64,000 nt of DNA from Laguncularia racemosa (lineage: Eukaryota > Streptophyta > Magnoliopsida > Myrtales > Combretaceae), in the NCBI GenBank assembly GCA_037954665.1, contig JBBMOL010000136.1:1116001-1180000 (forward strand). Reading direction: 5' to 3'. This document shows positions 44,204 to 54,890 of the stretch, piece after piece. Made by a program: the position numbers and the translations under genes. The notes below the pieces were generated by a model that worked only from the letters and a program-made list of their open reading frames with translations, did no database searches and was not told the origin of the DNA. Position 1 is the first letter of the stretch. Each line of letters starts with the position of its first letter.

Positions 44204-44244
<41 letters not shown>
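44196..44244 (+). repeat. T18-G31 homopolymer tract
   Basis: Eighteen T followed directly by 31 G, then TGGGTGGGTAG. A G run of this length is highly unusual in DNA this AT-rich. It could form G-quadruplex or triplex structure. Its exact length is likely to vary or be mis-sequenced. Confidence 0.85.
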
Positions 44245-44245
<1 letters not shown>

Positions 44246-44388
44246 GGGTGGGTAGACATTAATTTTCCATGTTTAGTATTTTTAATAATTTTTGGAAGTT
44301 TTGGTTATATATTGTGAAAAATGGAAGTTATAGAGTAAAATTAGAAGATCTTAGTTATAGCTTATGTTAAATCATCATAATTTATGAT

Positions 44389-45054
44389 TAAGGGTGGCAA
44401 AAACAAAAGACCAAATTGAGCAAATCCTTAAACTAAATAAAATTGAAATGAAGATAAGGTTTTTTTTTTTTTTTTGTCTTTTGCAATTTGGTTTAAAAAC
44501 TTTCTAATCTGAACTAAATTGAAATTTTATTATTGGCTTGGAAGGATAAATTGAACTAAACTATTTTGAGAAAACATAACAATATTTTACTTATAACCAG
44601 TAGATTCATTTGTTGTAATATAATATTTAAAAGAAATTTTAATTTATATTCATTGAAATGTATAAGTATTTAAATTTTATAACCTTAATTTAATAAATTT
44701 GTATATAGGTTAATTCAAAATTTATGCTATTTGCTAACTTGAGGAATAAAATTACTTGTTAATACACATTTGAACTTTTTTAGTTACTTAAAAATTGACT
44801 TGATCTATTATATGATATCAATACATATTAGTATTTAGTATTTCTCATATAAGATTACATGTTAAGTCAATATACTTTTTTATATAATAGAACATGGTTC
44901 AATATGTAAACCGGAATGAACCAAAACGAAGTTTTATGGTTTAGAAAAATTTTTAAATCGAACCATACGATTGAGATCAAAGCAATAAAAAACCAAAGTG
45001 TATTTTTAAGTTTAGTTTGGTTTAGAGAAAAAATTGAATTGTTTCACACCCCTA
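44389..45054. mobile_element. hAT-type MITE, 666 bp
   Basis: Ends TAAGGGTGGCAAAA and (reverse complement) TAGGGGTGTGAAAC, 10 of 14 matching. The 8-bp flanks TTTATGAT (44381-44388) and CATATGAT (45055-45062) match at 6 of 8. Interior AT-rich with AACCGGAATGAACCAAAACG- and GTTTGGTTTAGAG-type words. Non-coding. Confidence 0.65.
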
Positions 45055-45062
45055 CATATGAT

Positions 45063-48000
45063 ATTTTATACTACTTATAATCATATAATGCCAATGTTAC
45101 TATAAAAAGAGGTATTTTTCCGTTCATTTTAAATTTTGAGGCTTGTTTTTAAAGAAAGTAGCAAAATTACAACTAAATAATTAATTTTGTGAATAATAAT
45201 TATTTTCAATTCTTACTATCTATAATTGATTTTGACTATATTATGATCATATTAAGTGGTAGATATTCATTTTAACTCTTTTTTTTTTCTTTTTAATTGA
45301 ATTTTATTATATTTGTCAATATGATTTCGTTATGTTACCCTTATGGAAAAATCTTATGCAAGTTATTACAAAAATTCATATATCAAATAATTTGTGACTT
45401 AAAAGTAATTTATCTTTTCCTTTAACTTGAACTAAATTCATTTTTACTCAAATTTACATAGCCATGCTAAATGATCTCAAGCTAAATAGCTATCACTTAA
45501 CAAATTTGTAATATCTTATTATGAAATTTCCATACTATCTTATATAGCCAAAATGTACACGTACGTGCCTTAGACCACTTTCCTTTTCATAACTTTATAT
45601 GATTTATACAAAATTCAAATCAAATATGGTGTTTGAACACAACCATAAGGACGAGTAATATAATGACAACCATGTTAGATTTTACAAAACAACCATAATG
45701 ATTTACTACACCTTTTCTGCTTTTCTTTATTACATAGCTTAACAATTCTCAATAACATAATAAAATCTATTAGTATTATAAGATAATCACTGAGGTTTTA
45801 TGAAACCTTGAGGTAAAACACTACCTAAAACCTATTATAGAACCTTATATGGTTACTTTTATAGAACCATTTAGGTTCTCATCAATTTGATAATATAATG
45901 TTTTATAAGATATCTTATACTCAAAGATTGACAACACTCCATAATTTAGATAAGTGGCTTGCTTCATAGCAGTTCTATTGTGTTAACAAGGGATCATAAA
46001 CCATTATACGACTTGTGATTGTAACTGGTTGCTTATACATATGTGGTGTATGTAAATACCTTGATTGTGTTAGTTGAGTCTACTTGGTTGTGTGACTTCT
46101 TGTGAATTGTTTGATATTGAATATAATATTGTTTGATCACTTCGTAAATTGAATTAACTTATATTTGGCCTTAACAAAATGTTCATACATTGCATTCTTT
46201 GCATGATTGAATTGATTACACCTACCAAATGCCATCCATGAGGAGAGGAACGAATGTTCACTTCTTCTAACTGTCTAAACTAAGTGATGGAATAGGAGGT
46301 CGTAGTATAGGTTGGAAGTTATCATGGGGATACTTTGAAATGGGTATAGAAAGGATATGGTGGTCCATTGCATAACCACAAGTTTGGTGGGAGGTGTTTA
46401 TTATTATAGTAAGCTCTTTGGAACTTAGACTATAGTGGGATTAATTTCTCTAGTCTTATGATGAATCGATGTACCTTATGCAAATGACACTTTTTTACTA
46501 TTGCATTCACTTTAAAGTACTTGATTGCCATGTTTGCTTACGTATAATAACTTATCCCTGATCACTTATTAAGCTAAGGTTTTGCTCACTCACTTATAGG
46601 CCTTTTACATGTGTTAAAAGATTTGATCCAATATGTTGAGACATACTATGCTACATAAAAGTTAATAGGGATAGGATTGTGTGAGGAAAATGTGCTAGGA
46701 GATTATAGAATGGCAAAATGTAACTCATGAGTGGGGTTATAAATCCAAGCCCTGACTTTACCTTGTAAATAATTGAATTATTATATAAACGAAACATTAT
46801 TCCTCAAGTAATGATTATTGAAGTGATGCCTTGTGTATGGTAACTAATTATAACAACAATAAGTCTCAAACTATCATAAATGACTAATATTATGATGGGA
46901 CTACTCTACTTATTTTTGTGTGCTTGGTCATTCATGTTATAGTTGATTGTCATTTATGTTATAACTTGTTTTTTTTTTTACTTTTTATTTTTATTTTATT
47001 TATTATTTTTATTTTTTTAATCTCATATGGATCCAATACATTAGATAGTCTTATGCTCTATAGCAAAAAATTCCACAGGTTGGAGCTATTGTAGGTAGTT
47101 AGGTAAAATCTACTCTATAGCTTGTTAATGTCATTATCTGGGTAACTTATAACTTGGTTTTTTATGGTGATGTGTACGAGAATAGTTGACTTACATGTCA
47201 TCAACAAAAGGTGACATTACCACAATAGGATAGATAAAAGGTCAAGTTAGATCCATGCGTTATTCCATATCTTGAGTAGGTAGGCTTTCTTAGTGTGATA
47301 TAGCTCCCTTTCATTCAATTAGAAGAACAATATTGAAAGTTAGAAGGTCTAAAAACATGGGCAGTAAGATTTCACTTAAGCTCTAAACAAGTTAAAAGAT
47401 TGAAGCAAAACTTAAAAGGTTTGAAAAAGTGTATAGAATTTTTACTAAAGGTTATCTTAGAAGTTAGAAGCTAGAAGCTCTATAAAGAAACATAGAGGGT
47501 TGCTGAAATATGTTAGAATTATCAACAACAAATTTGGCAAATTGTGTTTCTTTGATTTTGTAGGTCAAGGCATAGCTCCACTAGTCAAGTGTATTTGGGT
47601 AATGGTTCCACTATTTAAAGAGAGGGTTAAATTAAATCAAACACATGTTTTGGATAAAAAAGTATTAAGTTATTGAAGCCTTTTAAGATTAAGTTTAGCA
47701 AGCATCCATTGAAGTTCAAAATTTCAAATTAAAAGTAAAAGATAAGGAGGACCAAATCTTCTTCAACAACCTTGCACTAGATTTTTTGAATTTGTGGATA
47801 ACCTAGTTTTTTATGAAGTACACATATTATGAGTTTTTAAGTTGATTGTAGGTTATGGTAAAAATGTCGGTGAGAGACTCCAGCAAAAGTGGATTGTAAA
47901 ACCCAACACTTACCAACTAAGTGTATTTAGGTATTACACTTAGGTTGGAAAAAAATATGAGTATTCCTTGTTACTTAATGGTAAATTATTTTTAAAATAA

Positions 48001-48179
48001 GCTTGGTAAGGATTTCACTATCTGAAGATTATTTCAATAAATAATAAAAAGACTAAGTTACTAAAAAAAATTTTGAGATACAAAAGTTTTACATAAAGAA
48101 GAAAAAGTTTTTGCTAAAATGCTTACTTATAAAAGTTGACATTTTCAATATCAAAGCAAGCCTTTTCAAAATATTTTTA
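45063..48179. other. AT-rich intergenic, no gene seen
   Basis: No conserved reading frame on either strand. Some text (for example GCTCACTCACTTATAGGCC at about 46576) recalls the U5 part of large plant Ty3 LTRs, so degraded LTR sequence is likely, but no ends could be defined. Confidence 0.35.
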
Positions 48180-48900
48180 TAATCTATAAATGAGGGGTCT
48201 CAATTGGGGTGGTTATGTGCGTGCTATGAACATGTCTCGCGCTATACATGACTTTAGAGCAATTATGTGAAGATGACATGCAATGGGACGATTCAGAGAA
48301 AGTGACAGAGAATAAGAACTAGTAGTCTCAATGTCTCTAATGTACAGATGATAGACAAGAAAGCCTAAGGGAGCCTTAGGCATTAATTTTGCAACTTATG
48401 TGATTGAGATTTATAATTGCTTGAATTGCTTGCTAGAGCAGATACAATACACTAGAATGTCGTCTTTTTTTTTTTTTTTTTATCTTTTCCTAAAAGTGTC
48501 AAATGAGGAGGAGTATTTGACTATTTATCGGTTTTTGGGTTTAATAACATCTGTTCAATCATGTAGGTGATCAATGGATGAAATGAAGCTTGCTCAATTT
48601 ATGGTTATCCTAAATGAGCTTACTAATGGGCCAAGTCTAATAGCAATCCTTATGAGTGCATGAGCATGTCCAAAAAATGTTAGATGCGGACGAACCGATT
48701 CAACGATCCTTGTTTCGAGCCTATCAGACCAAATCTTCCTGAGTCATCCTGATTATGAATTGAACTTTCTAGACCCTATCACCTAACTCAAAGATTCAAG
48801 TCTAATATTTTAATAAGACAAATTTAGCTCTCTACATTTTGCTCTTTGACCAAAATTCTTTGGATGGAGTTAAAGTATTTTGGTGTTAATTGTATATTAT
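48180..48900 (-). repeat. Dispersed repeat family of unknown class, copy B
   Basis: Reverse complement aligns with 8534-9268 along its whole length, with an inserted poly(A) of about 20 (T run 48463-48481 on the plus strand). Similarity to copy A by eye is about 70-75 percent. It ends near CACCAAAATACTT (48885) on one side and near ACCACCCCAATTGAG (48190-48210) on the other. Confidence 0.65.
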
Positions 48901-50081
48901 GAATAGTTAGATCACAACTCGGTGCACACGCACTGTAAATTAGTAACACAATTGTTAAACGTGCATTCATAGCTTATGAATATACCTTATAGATAGATGA
49001 TAATAAATAAGCTTAGCACCACATAGATTTATTTATCATATATGTCTTAATGTGTGATTAATTGCACGCATTGCTTTAGGCTTACTTAAGTAACATTACC
49101 CTCCAAGGCAATGTATTGAAATGATTGGCGACGGGATGATGTACATAGAGAAATCCACTTAATAGCTTGGGAGCTGAGGAATGAGATTCTTCCTTACTTA
49201 ATTCACCTTGTTAACATGGCCTCTTCAATTCTATAGAGAACGGATCTCACATCACACGGGCATGGCATGGAATTCCATAGCTTTTCTTTTCTTTTTATTA
49301 CTTATGATATTTGGTCCTTTGTTGTTTGCTATACTGGCACCTAATAAGTATGATTCATAGGTGATAGTTTCTTCTAAAAGGACCTTGGTAATTCGTGAAG
49401 TTCTTGCCACTTGAATAACAAATAATTTGATTTTTCTTTTATTTATTTTTTCATTTTTTTCATACATGTATATATGTATATCCATACTCCATCAATACTC
49501 AATTCTTGGGTTGTATGCATGGAAATCAAGAAAGTAAATGCTCGAGTCCCATCTCGTCCCTTTTCTTCATTGTGGTCCTGTTATGAGACCTCATGCTTAC
49601 TCATTATATTTTGCCTATAAATCTTGCCAGTTGGTAATGATAATTTCGAATATCCCGGGTGCAATCTTCTTCCATTGAAAACCAGTGACTCGGGTGTGGT
49701 AGTCTTTGTTTAGTGTTCTCGTGTTCCAAAACTGGGCTTCCTCTTGCAGCGCCGACATTGATAGGAAGAAAATGCAAAAAAAAAAGAAAAATTGCAGCAC
49801 ACATATTTTCCCTTTACATACCAGTATCTCAAATTTCTTTAAACTCTCCTCAAATCTTCTTAATTTCCTCTTTCAAATCTAGTCTTGAATTCAAACATAA
49901 CCCAAGCAAAGATTACTAGTATCTGCTATATCTTTAGTTCAGACTTAAATCTTCCCACACCTATATATCTTCCTATCTCCACCACGTCGGCTACATACAT
50001 GTCATTGACTTCTTGTTTCACTTCGAGTTCGACTCACACGACTTCGGTCATCCTCAATCTTCTCCCTTCACTCCTATTAAG
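48901..50081 (+). other. Intergenic and former promoter/leader region of the small gene at 54891
   Basis: 48901-49900 has no convincing gene. The last 120 bp have a TATA-like CTATATATCT at 49961 and then a CT-rich leader (TCCTCAATCTTCTCCCTTC) up to TTAAG at 50077-50081, where the Copia element inserted. Before insertion this continued directly into CATGGCTTCAGCC at 54890. Confidence 0.45.
49961..49970 (+). promoter_or_regulatory. Candidate TATA box for the 54891 reading frame
   Basis: CTATATATCT about 120 bp before the pre-insertion ATG, followed by a CT-rich stretch like a plant 5' leader. It is now separated from the frame by the 4.8 kb Copia element. Confidence 0.35.
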
Positions 50082-50317
50082 ACATGAAAATAGAGATGAG
50101 AGAATTTCAATGAATATATCTTATTCATATATCTTGAGATTACAACAGGAGAGCAATATATAACAAGAAGAGCAATGGGAAACCTACACTAAAAAAGGTA
50201 ACAGATCACCAATTCCTTGCTACAAATCAGGAACGTAATTGGTTCCAAAAATAGGAAGAACAAAAATAGGAAGAAAATATTTACAATGGTAAAGAATATG
50301 TAAAGAATATTTCTACA
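50082..50317 (-). repeat. 3' LTR of the young Copia element
   Basis: 236 bp, plus-strand ACATGAAAATAG to ATTTCTACA. Against the 5' LTR I count a G/T difference in AATGGGAAAC and a C/T difference at the last position but one. Confidence 0.9.
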
Positions 50318-50329
50318 CACCCCCTCAAG
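50318..50329 (-). other. Polypurine tract of the young Copia element
   Basis: Minus strand CTTGAGGGGGTG. The polyprotein stop TGA (50325-50327) lies inside it, so coding region, priming site and LTR are packed within about ten bases. Confidence 0.8.
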
Positions 50330-53300
50330 TTGGTGCATAGATATCATGTATGCCCAACTTGTCAATCCATCTCAGAAAATCACGACTAGTTACTGCCTTA
50401 GTTAAAACATCTGCCAATTGGTTTTCTGATCGTATCTGAGGTAACTCCAAAGTTTTATTATCTAGCTTCTCCTTGATAAAGAATCTATCAACTTCAACAT
50501 GTTTAGTTCTATCATGCTGGACTGGATTGTGAGCTATATCACGAGCAACCTTATTATCACAGTACAATTGAATTGGACGCTGTAAAGGATAACCCAGGTC
50601 TTGTAGTAACAATTTCAGCCATATAGCTTCACATAATCCAAGTGCAATTCCTCTATATTCAGCTTCTGCACTTGAGCGAGAAACCACATGTTGTTTCTTG
50701 CTCCTCCAGGTAACAAGATTACCTCCTACGAATGTAAAGTAACCAGATGTAGATCTCCTATCTACTAATGCTCCAGCCCAATCAGCATCCGTATATACAA
50801 CAATATCTTCTATAGTTGCATTTTTCTTGAACAAAATACCTCTTCCAGGTGAAAACTTCAAGTATCTCAATATTCTCATGACTGCCTCCATATGTTTCTC
50901 TCCAGGATTATGCATGAATTGGCTGACAATACTCAAGGCATATGCTAGATCAGGTCTTGTGTGAGCCAAATACATTAGTCTCCCAACAAGCCTTTGATAT
51001 CTTCCTTTATCAACAGGAATTTGACCTTCTTCTATGCATAGTTTCAATCCTTCTTCAACTGGTGTATTAACAGGTTGACAACCTGACATTCCTGTTTCCT
51101 TCAATAAATCTAGAATATACTTTCTTTGAGATAAGAAAATTCCTTCCTTTGATCTTGAGACTTCTATTCCAAGGAAATATTTCAAATAGCCCAAATCCTT
51201 CATCTCAAATTCTTTTGACAAGTATTCTCTTAGAGCTTTTACCTCATCAGGGTCATTACCAGTTATAACCATATCATCAACATATACAATGAGAGCTGTG
51301 ACTTTATCCTCCACTCTTTTCAGAAATAATGTATGGTCTGAATTACTTTGACGGTATCCAAAAACAATCATTGACTTTGTGAATCTTCCAAACCATGCTC
51401 TTGGGGACTGCTTTAATCCATATAACGCCCTTTTTAATTTGCACACTTTTCCAGTCATTCTTTCATGCATCGCACATCCTGGTGGAAGCTCCATATAAAT
51501 CTCCTCATTTAGTTCACCATGCAAAAAAGCATTCTTCACATCAAACTGATGCAGAGGCCAATCCAAATTTGCTGCTAGCGACAACAATACTCGTACTGTG
51601 TTGATTTTGGCAACAGGAGCAAAAGTCTCTTTATAATCAACTCCATAGGTTTGAGTATATCCTTTAGCAACCAATCGTGCTTTAAAGCGTTCAATTGTAC
51701 CATCAGCTCGATATTTGACAGTGAATACCCAACGACATCCTACTGGTTTCTTTCCTGGTGGACAATCAACAAATTCCCACGTTCCATTTTTTTTTAGTGA
51801 CTCCATTTCTTCATTTATTGCTGCTTTCCACCTTGGATCAGCTAACGCTTCCTGTTCATTGTTAGGAATAACTACAGAAGATAATTGATTTATAAATGCC
51901 TTATTTGATTCTGACAAATTATGAGTTGAAACATAGTTATTCATGGGGTATTTAACTTTACTGGAAAGAGAAGGTTCATAAGTTGGTTTAGGAATACCTC
52001 TAGTGGAACGTTCAGGCAATTGTTTCCGGATAGGTTCAACTTGCATGTTAGAAGCATCCAAAATAGACGATTGGTGTGGTACATCCGGGACACCATTTTC
52101 TCCAATTGCTTCTCTACCCAGATCTTCATGTGGCAATTCTGTAGTAGTCAAGTCTCCAGTCACGTCTTCAGACTGTTGTTCAACAAATTCTTCAGGTTGT
52201 GCAGTAGATTTTTCAGGTTCATTTATAGGATCAATCCTGTAGTATTCCTGAAGTTCATAATCAAGTGTCATGATGTCCTCCTGGTAATTCTTCCCCTGAA
52301 ATTCAGGTTGAGCAAAATACATTTTTTCCTCATGAAAAACTGCATCTACTGTAACAAACATCTGTTTAGTGGGAGGATGATAGCATTTGTATCCTTTTTG
52401 TTGTATAGCATTTCCAAGGAACACACATCTCAAAGCTCGAGGAGCTAGTTTATGGCGTTGTTGCTTATGAATATGTACAAAGACAACACATCCAAACACT
52501 CGGAGAGGAAGACTTGATATAGGTGGATAGCTCACAGTCATGCACAAAGTGTGTAATGGTGTTTGAAAATCAAGAACTCGTGAGGGAGTCCTATTAATTA
52601 AGTAAACTGTAGCACACAAAGCTTCTCCCCAATAAGAAAAAGGCATATGAGCTTGGATTAATAGAGCACGAACCACTTCAAGAAGATGTCGATTTTTTCG
52701 CTCTGCTACGCCATTCTGTTGGGGCGTATCAACACATGTGGTTTGATGCAAGATGCCTTGTGTGTCTAAATAATTTTTTATCTCCAAGTTTTTATACTCA
52801 CCACCATTATCACTACGGAGGATCTGAACTTGTGCATTATATTGAGTCTTGATTATTCTGCAAAACCTTTGAAATAAGATATTCACCTCACTCTTAGATT
52901 TCATTAACCACAGCCATGTCATTCTACTGCAATCATCTATAAAAGTAACAAACCAACGAGACCCCCCTAATGTATGAATTTTAGATGGTCCCCATACATC
53001 GGAGTGAATAATCATAAATGGAGATGGACTTTTATTCAATACTGGTAAAAAAGAGGTTCTATGACTCTTTGCAAGTTCACATACATCACAATGCATACTG
53101 GAAATATCAATCTTCTCAAACAAACTAGGAAATAGTTTCTTCAAGTATCCAAAAGAAGCATGTCCCAATCTTCGGTGTTGTAACCAGATTTCATTTTGAC
53201 TGCTAGCAGAATTGCCTCCATTCACTGCAAGAGCTTGACGTAATTTATCTGAAATTGTTGTTTTCAAATCCAGGTAGTATAAATTCCCGTGCTTAATACC

Positions 53301-54593
53301 ACAACCAATCGTCTGTTTTGTTTGGATGTCCTTAAACAAACAAAAGGTAGGCCAAAAAACAATAATGCAAGATAAGGCCGTTGTAATTTGAGAAACAGAC
53401 AAGAGGTTATATCCAATGGAAGGAACAATAAGAATAGAATCTAAATTTAAAAATTCTGTAACTTTTAAAGATCCTTCACCAACAATAGGAACTTCATCAC
53501 CATTAGCAGTTGTAACAAAATTTTGTGAGGAGGGTTTAATTTTATCAATTTGGTTAGAATCAAATGTCATATGATTGGTGGCACCAGAATCAATTATCCA
53601 TGTGTTATTACTAACAGGTGAAGAAGCATAAAAGGACTTACCACCATTACCTGCCTCGGCTATCATCACTGAATGCATTTGTTCACTTTCATTAGTTGCT
53701 TTCGCTTCAACAGCTGCAGCAGTAGATTGACCTTTATTTATGTTCTTCTTTCGAGATTTGTTATGATCCCACCAATCTGGATACCCCACCAACTCATAGC
53801 AACGTTCTTTTGTATGTCCAGATTCATTGCAGTGTGTACATTTGTATGCTGATTTATTAGTGCTTCGATTACCTCTTTGTTTATTTCTGGCAATCATAGC
53901 TACAGTTTCCATGGTTTCAGAATCTCCTTTGAATGTGATTTTCCGATTAGCCTCCCGTCGGATCAAGGCATAACATTCTTCAAGACTGGGAATAGACTCC
54001 TTTCGCAAAATATCTCCACGGACTTGTTCAAAGAGGTCATCAAGTCCAGCAAAAAATATGTGCACCCTCAATCTTTCAATGGATTTTCTGTATATTTCAA
54101 CATCATCAGGATCTTTCATGAAAACTTTGTCTCGATGATCGAGTTCTTGAAAAATCTCAGTGAGTTCACCATAATATTCTGAAAGTGACCTTTCATTCTG
54201 CTTAGCTCCAAAGGCCTTTTGATTCAATGCAAAAATCTGCAATTCATCATTCCCATCATAGAACGCTTTCGCCAACGCTGTCCAAATTGCATAAGCAGTA
54301 GGCAACCGGACATAGCGTTTCATAATATCAGGAGTCATTGATATTAGCAACCATCTCTTAACTTTCTGGTTTTCCGCATACCACTTCTCGTATCCTTCTT
54401 CAGAGTCTTTGGGTGGTGGTGGTTTCCCACGTATATAAGAGAGCTTTTCTCTTTCCGCAATGTGCATCTCCATTAACTGTGACCAAACATCATAATTTGA
54501 TTCAGTCAAAGTAATGCCAGCGTTAAACGCCCCTTCAGATTGCACCATAACTGGAACATAATTGTTCTTTGAAGATTCAGATTTATCATCCAT
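50325..54593 (-). CDS. Copia gag-pol polyprotein, complete
   Basis: 1422 residues without a stop or frameshift, the usual size for a Copia polyprotein. Gag: residues 1-290, with the CCHC knuckle C252-x2-C255-x4-H260-x4-C265. Protease: WIIDSGATNH, catalytic D335. Integrase: zinc residues H473, H478, C502, C505, then the D-D-35-E triad D532 (IHSDVWGP), D595 (RSDNGGEY) and E631 (NGVAERKN). Reverse transcriptase: about 930-1160 with YVDD at 1104-1107. RNase H: TDADW (1268-1272), E1312 in SSAEAEY and D1346 in YCDNK. The ATG lies about 45 bp after the primer-binding site. It is expected to copy the element RNA and integrate the DNA; whether it is expressed cannot be seen. Confidence 0.95.
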   Translation of the reverse strand: MDDKSESSKNNYVPVMVQSEGAFNAGITLTESNYDVWSQLMEMHIAEREKLSYIRGKPPPPKDSEEGYEKWYAENQKVKRWLLISMTPDIMKRYVRLPTAYAIWTALAKAFYDGNDELQIFALNQKAFGAKQNERSLSEYYGELTEIFQELDHRDKVFMKDPDDVEIYRKSIERLRVHIFFAGLDDLFEQVRGDILRKESIPSLEECYALIRREANRKITFKGDSETMETVAMIARNKQRGNRSTNKSAYKCTHCNESGHTKERCYELVGYPDWWDHNKSRKKNINKGQSTAAAVEAKATNESEQMHSVMIAEAGNGGKSFYASSPVSNNTWIIDSGATNHMTFDSNQIDKIKPSSQNFVTTANGDEVPIVGEGSLKVTEFLNLDSILIVPSIGYNLLSVSQITTALSCIIVFWPTFCLFKDIQTKQTIGCGIKHGNLYYLDLKTTISDKLRQALAVNGGNSASSQNEIWLQHRRLGHASFGYLKKLFPSLFEKIDISSMHCDVCELAKSHRTSFLPVLNKSPSPFMIIHSDVWGPSKIHTLGGSRWFVTFIDDCSRMTWLWLMKSKSEVNILFQRFCRIIKTQYNAQVQILRSDNGGEYKNLEIKNYLDTQGILHQTTCVDTPQQNGVAERKNRHLLEVVRALLIQAHMPFSYWGEALCATVYLINRTPSRVLDFQTPLHTLCMTVSYPPISSLPLRVFGCVVFVHIHKQQRHKLAPRALRCVFLGNAIQQKGYKCYHPPTKQMFVTVDAVFHEEKMYFAQPEFQGKNYQEDIMTLDYELQEYYRIDPINEPEKSTAQPEEFVEQQSEDVTGDLTTTELPHEDLGREAIGENGVPDVPHQSSILDASNMQVEPIRKQLPERSTRGIPKPTYEPSLSSKVKYPMNNYVSTHNLSESNKAFINQLSSVVIPNNEQEALADPRWKAAINEEMESLKKNGTWEFVDCPPGKKPVGCRWVFTVKYRADGTIERFKARLVAKGYTQTYGVDYKETFAPVAKINTVRVLLSLAANLDWPLHQFDVKNAFLHGELNEEIYMELPPGCAMHERMTGKVCKLKRALYGLKQSPRAWFGRFTKSMIVFGYRQSNSDHTLFLKRVEDKVTALIVYVDDMVITGNDPDEVKALREYLSKEFEMKDLGYLKYFLGIEVSRSKEGIFLSQRKYILDLLKETGMSGCQPVNTPVEEGLKLCIEEGQIPVDKGRYQRLVGRLMYLAHTRPDLAYALSIVSQFMHNPGEKHMEAVMRILRYLKFSPGRGILFKKNATIEDIVVYTDADWAGALVDRRSTSGYFTFVGGNLVTWRSKKQHVVSRSSAEAEYRGIALGLCEAIWLKLLLQDLGYPLQRPIQLYCDNKVARDIAHNPVQHDRTKHVEVDRFFIKEKLDNKTLELPQIRSENQLADVLTKAVTSRDFLRWIDKLGIHDIYAPT

Positions 54594-54636
54594 TTATTCG
54601 CAACAGCGTTTCAAATCAATGATTTAGATCAACCAC

Positions 54637-54648
54637 GCTCTGATACCA
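54637..54648 (-). other. Primer-binding site, initiator-Met type, of the young Copia element
   Basis: Minus strand TGGTATCAGAGC, directly next to the 5' LTR with no spacer when the LTR ends at 54649. Confidence 0.9.
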
Positions 54649-54884
54649 ACATGAAAATAGAGATGAGAGAATTTCAATGAATATATCTTATTCATATATC
54701 TTGAGATTACAACAGGAGAGCAATATATAACAAGAAGAGCAATGGTAAACCTACACTAAAAAAGGTAACAGATCACCAATTCCTTGCTACAAATCAGGAA
54801 CGTAATTGGTTCCAAAAATAGGAAGAACAAAAATAGGAAGAAAATATTTACAATGGTAAAGAATATGTAAAGAATATTTCTATA
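54649..54884 (-). repeat. 5' LTR of the young Copia element
   Basis: 236 bp, plus-strand ACATGAAAATAG to ATTTCTATA. Its promoter would fire leftward, away from the reading frame at 54891. Confidence 0.9.
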
Positions 54885-54890
54885 TTAAGC

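Larger units (their letters stand above)
50082..54884 (-). mobile_element. Young, apparently intact Ty1/Copia retrotransposon (4803 bp)
   Basis: LTRs of 236 bp each (50082-50317 and 54649-54884) differ at only two positions. Flanks are identical TTAAG (50077-50081 and 54885-54889). Minus-strand order: LTR, initiator-Met primer-binding site, one uninterrupted gag-pol frame, polypurine tract, LTR. All catalytic motifs are present. With these LTR limits the outer ends on the minus strand are TGTAGAAA (TATAGAAA in the 5' copy) and TTTTCATGT, so the 3' end is not the usual CA. Confidence 0.95.

Noticed and set aside
42517..46640. A single giant degraded Ty3 LTR with a promoter at 42517 and U5 near 46576
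   Set aside because: Suggestive words only; no partner LTR, primer-binding site or polypurine tract could be found.
49604..49804. Hydrophobic minus-strand frames of 61-66 residues
   Set aside because: Overlapping frames with a poly-F/L stretch arising from an A-rich run; no conserved feature.
51395..54182. Plus-strand frames of 69-142 residues
   Set aside because: Antisense shadows of the intact Copia polyprotein.
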